A stretch of DNA of 64,000 nt from Chamaelirium japonicum (taxonomy: Eukaryota; Streptophyta; Magnoliopsida; Liliales; Melanthiaceae): NCBI GenBank assembly GCA_947650365.1, contig CANTAL010000002.1, positions 3,045,501-3,109,500 of the forward strand, given 5' to 3'. Below the pieces are notes generated by a model. It had not been told where the DNA came from and did no database searches. It saw only the letters and a list, made by a program, of their open reading frames with translations. A program made the translations under genes and the position numbers. Of the stretch, positions 63,594-64,000 are shown piece by piece (position 1 is the first letter of the stretch; every line of letters begins with the position of its first letter).

Positions 63594-64000
63594 TGTATGA
63601 ATGAATTAGAATGGATCGTACGAATGAATTAGAGTTGATACATTCGTGCGAATGAATTAGAATGGATCGTACGAATGAATTAGATTGGATCGTATGAATG
63701 AATTATAATGGATCATGCGAATGAATTAGAATAGATCATACGAATGAATTAGAATGGATCGTACGAATGAATTAGAATGGATACATTCGTGCAAAAGAAT
63801 TAGAATGGATTGTATGAATGAATTAGAATGGATCGTGCGAATGAATTAGAATGGATACATTCGTGCGAATGAATTAGAATGGATCGTATGAATGAATTAG
63901 ATTGGATCGTATGAATGAATTAGAATGGATCGTACGAATGAATTAGAATGGATCATACGAATGAATTAGAATGGATCGTATGAATGAATTAGAATGGATT
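63141..64000. repeat. Segment repeated 42.7 kb away (right copy)
   Basis: Right copy of the 20,461-21,350 segment, cut by the window edge. Confidence 0.85.
63594..64000 (-). repeat. Satellite block R35, running off the right edge
   Basis: Matches the start of R14 (20,915 onward) including AGAGTTGATACATTCG and GTGCAAAAGAA. The array continues beyond the window. Confidence 0.92.

Larger units (their letters stand above)
1..64000. repeat. 23-bp satellite DNA array filling the window (both orientations)
   Basis: Every line of the window is made of one unit: ATTCATTCGTACGATCC followed by ATTCTA, or its complement. Length variants are 28 bp (CGATCC replaced by CGAATGTATCC), 19 bp (TTCG missing, as in AATTCATACGATCC) and occasional partial units. 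Recurrent point variants are CGTATG, CATACG, CGTACA, TGTACG, CGCACG, CGCATG, CCTTCG for CATTCG, CTTACTC or CTATTTC for CTAATTC, and CAATCTATTC for CGATCCATTC. Both edges of the window lie inside the array, so its true size is larger. I do not recognise the satellite as a named family. Confidence 0.97.
1..64000. repeat. Module B anchor family (CGTACGGTATGATTC), both orientations
   Basis: CGTACGGTATGATTC interrupts the 23-bp rhythm inside a longer ordered module (CTTACTC unit, AAGGTATCC, GTACTATCC, CCTTCG units, anchor, AATTCAATCC truncated units). Forward anchors start at 5567, 13067, 18414, 25455, 34459, 36037 (CATACGG), 36616, 48014, 54332 and 62487. Reverse anchors start at 1313, 2265, 7941, 11301 and 16648 (TTATACC), 21610, 21980, 22883, 25791, 29192, 39776, 47038, 58001 and 58391. 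A decayed forward copy lies near 57,605. Confidence 0.88.
1..64000. repeat. Module C family (CCAAATTCATTTATCC), both orientations
   Basis: CCAAATTCATTTATCC is a fused or truncated double unit found forward at 9732, 15079, 20223, 37328, 41159, 43396 and 51711 and reverse at 7307 (decayed), 27345, 52949 and 56220 (16 bp each). Next to it lies CTTATCGCACGATCC (forward) or GTGCGATAAGAATGG (reverse) in most copies. In the forward copies from 9.7 to 51.7 kb it follows module A by several hundred bases; in reverse blocks the order is mirrored. Confidence 0.87.

Noticed and set aside
1..64000. CRISPR-like array (short repeats about 23-28 bp)
   Set aside because: No unique spacers: the units follow each other directly and flip strand; no cas genes.
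1..64000. CENP-B box in the unit
   Set aside because: TTCGTACGATCCATT fits only 6 of the 9 essential positions of the box (TTCG, A and the first C; the GGG part is absent). Too weak to call.
1..64000. Telomere repeat, rDNA spacer or minisatellite next to a gene
   Set aside because: No G-rich telomere motif, no rRNA or flanking unique sequence anywhere in the window.
1..64000. Artificial or simulated sequence
   Set aside because: Layered duplications of different age, CpG-biased decay and reused junctions are what natural satellite evolution gives; assembly error at the near-perfect palindromes stays possible and is noted in the findings.

Overview
The whole 64-kb window is satellite DNA. 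I find no gene, RNA gene, transposon or other single-copy sequence. The unit is 23 bp and reads ATTCATTCGTACGATCC then ATTCTA on one strand (about 35% GC). A frequent 28-bp variant has CGATCC replaced by CGAATGTATCC, and a 19-bp variant lacks TTCG. Dividing 64 kb by the mean unit gives roughly 2,700 monomers. Below, F means the ATTCATTCG... strand is the + strand and R means its complement (GAATGGATCGTACGAATG...) is the + strand. An array of this size and kind points to heterochromatin of a eukaryote (centromeric, pericentromeric, subtelomeric or a B/sex chromosome). Most point variation is C-to-T or G-to-A at the two CpGs of the core, which suggests a host with CpG methylation. I cannot name the species.

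The array is not a simple head-to-tail one. Reading by eye it breaks into about 70 alternating F and R blocks (about 35 each, from about 70 bp to 4 kb), about 30 kb F and 34 kb R. Region by region: 1-9,018 has many short blocks; 9,019-19,795 is a 5,347-bp multi-block unit present twice in tandem with no mismatch where I compared; 20-25.6 kb is mostly R, with a 97-bp higher-order repeat and a 1,031-bp duplication; 25.6-35.6 kb alternates; 35.6-44.2 kb is the longest F-dominated stretch (blocks of 3.1 and 4.0 kb) with a 2,237-bp tandem duplication; 44.2-64 kb alternates again, repeats sections seen earlier, and contains two striking near-perfect palindromes (47,385-47,487 and 61,788-61,929).

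Orientation switches sit on short palindromes already contained in, or nearly contained in, the monomer (CGTACG, CGATCG, TACATGTA, CATTCGCACGAATG, CATATG, GAATTC). The same junction sequences recur many times, so a modest number of inversion events was followed by repeated segmental duplication. Several multi-monomer modules (called A, B, C and the A6 marker here) recur in both orientations and let the duplications be traced.

The only open reading frames are 61-116 codons and come from the repeat itself: 23 bp is not a multiple of 3, so a frame repeats every 69 nt as a 23-residue pattern, and each frame runs until the TTCTAA of the unit comes into phase. They are broken by the same substitutions that diversify the satellite and are not called as genes. 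No stretch longer than 300 bases holds anything other than satellite.
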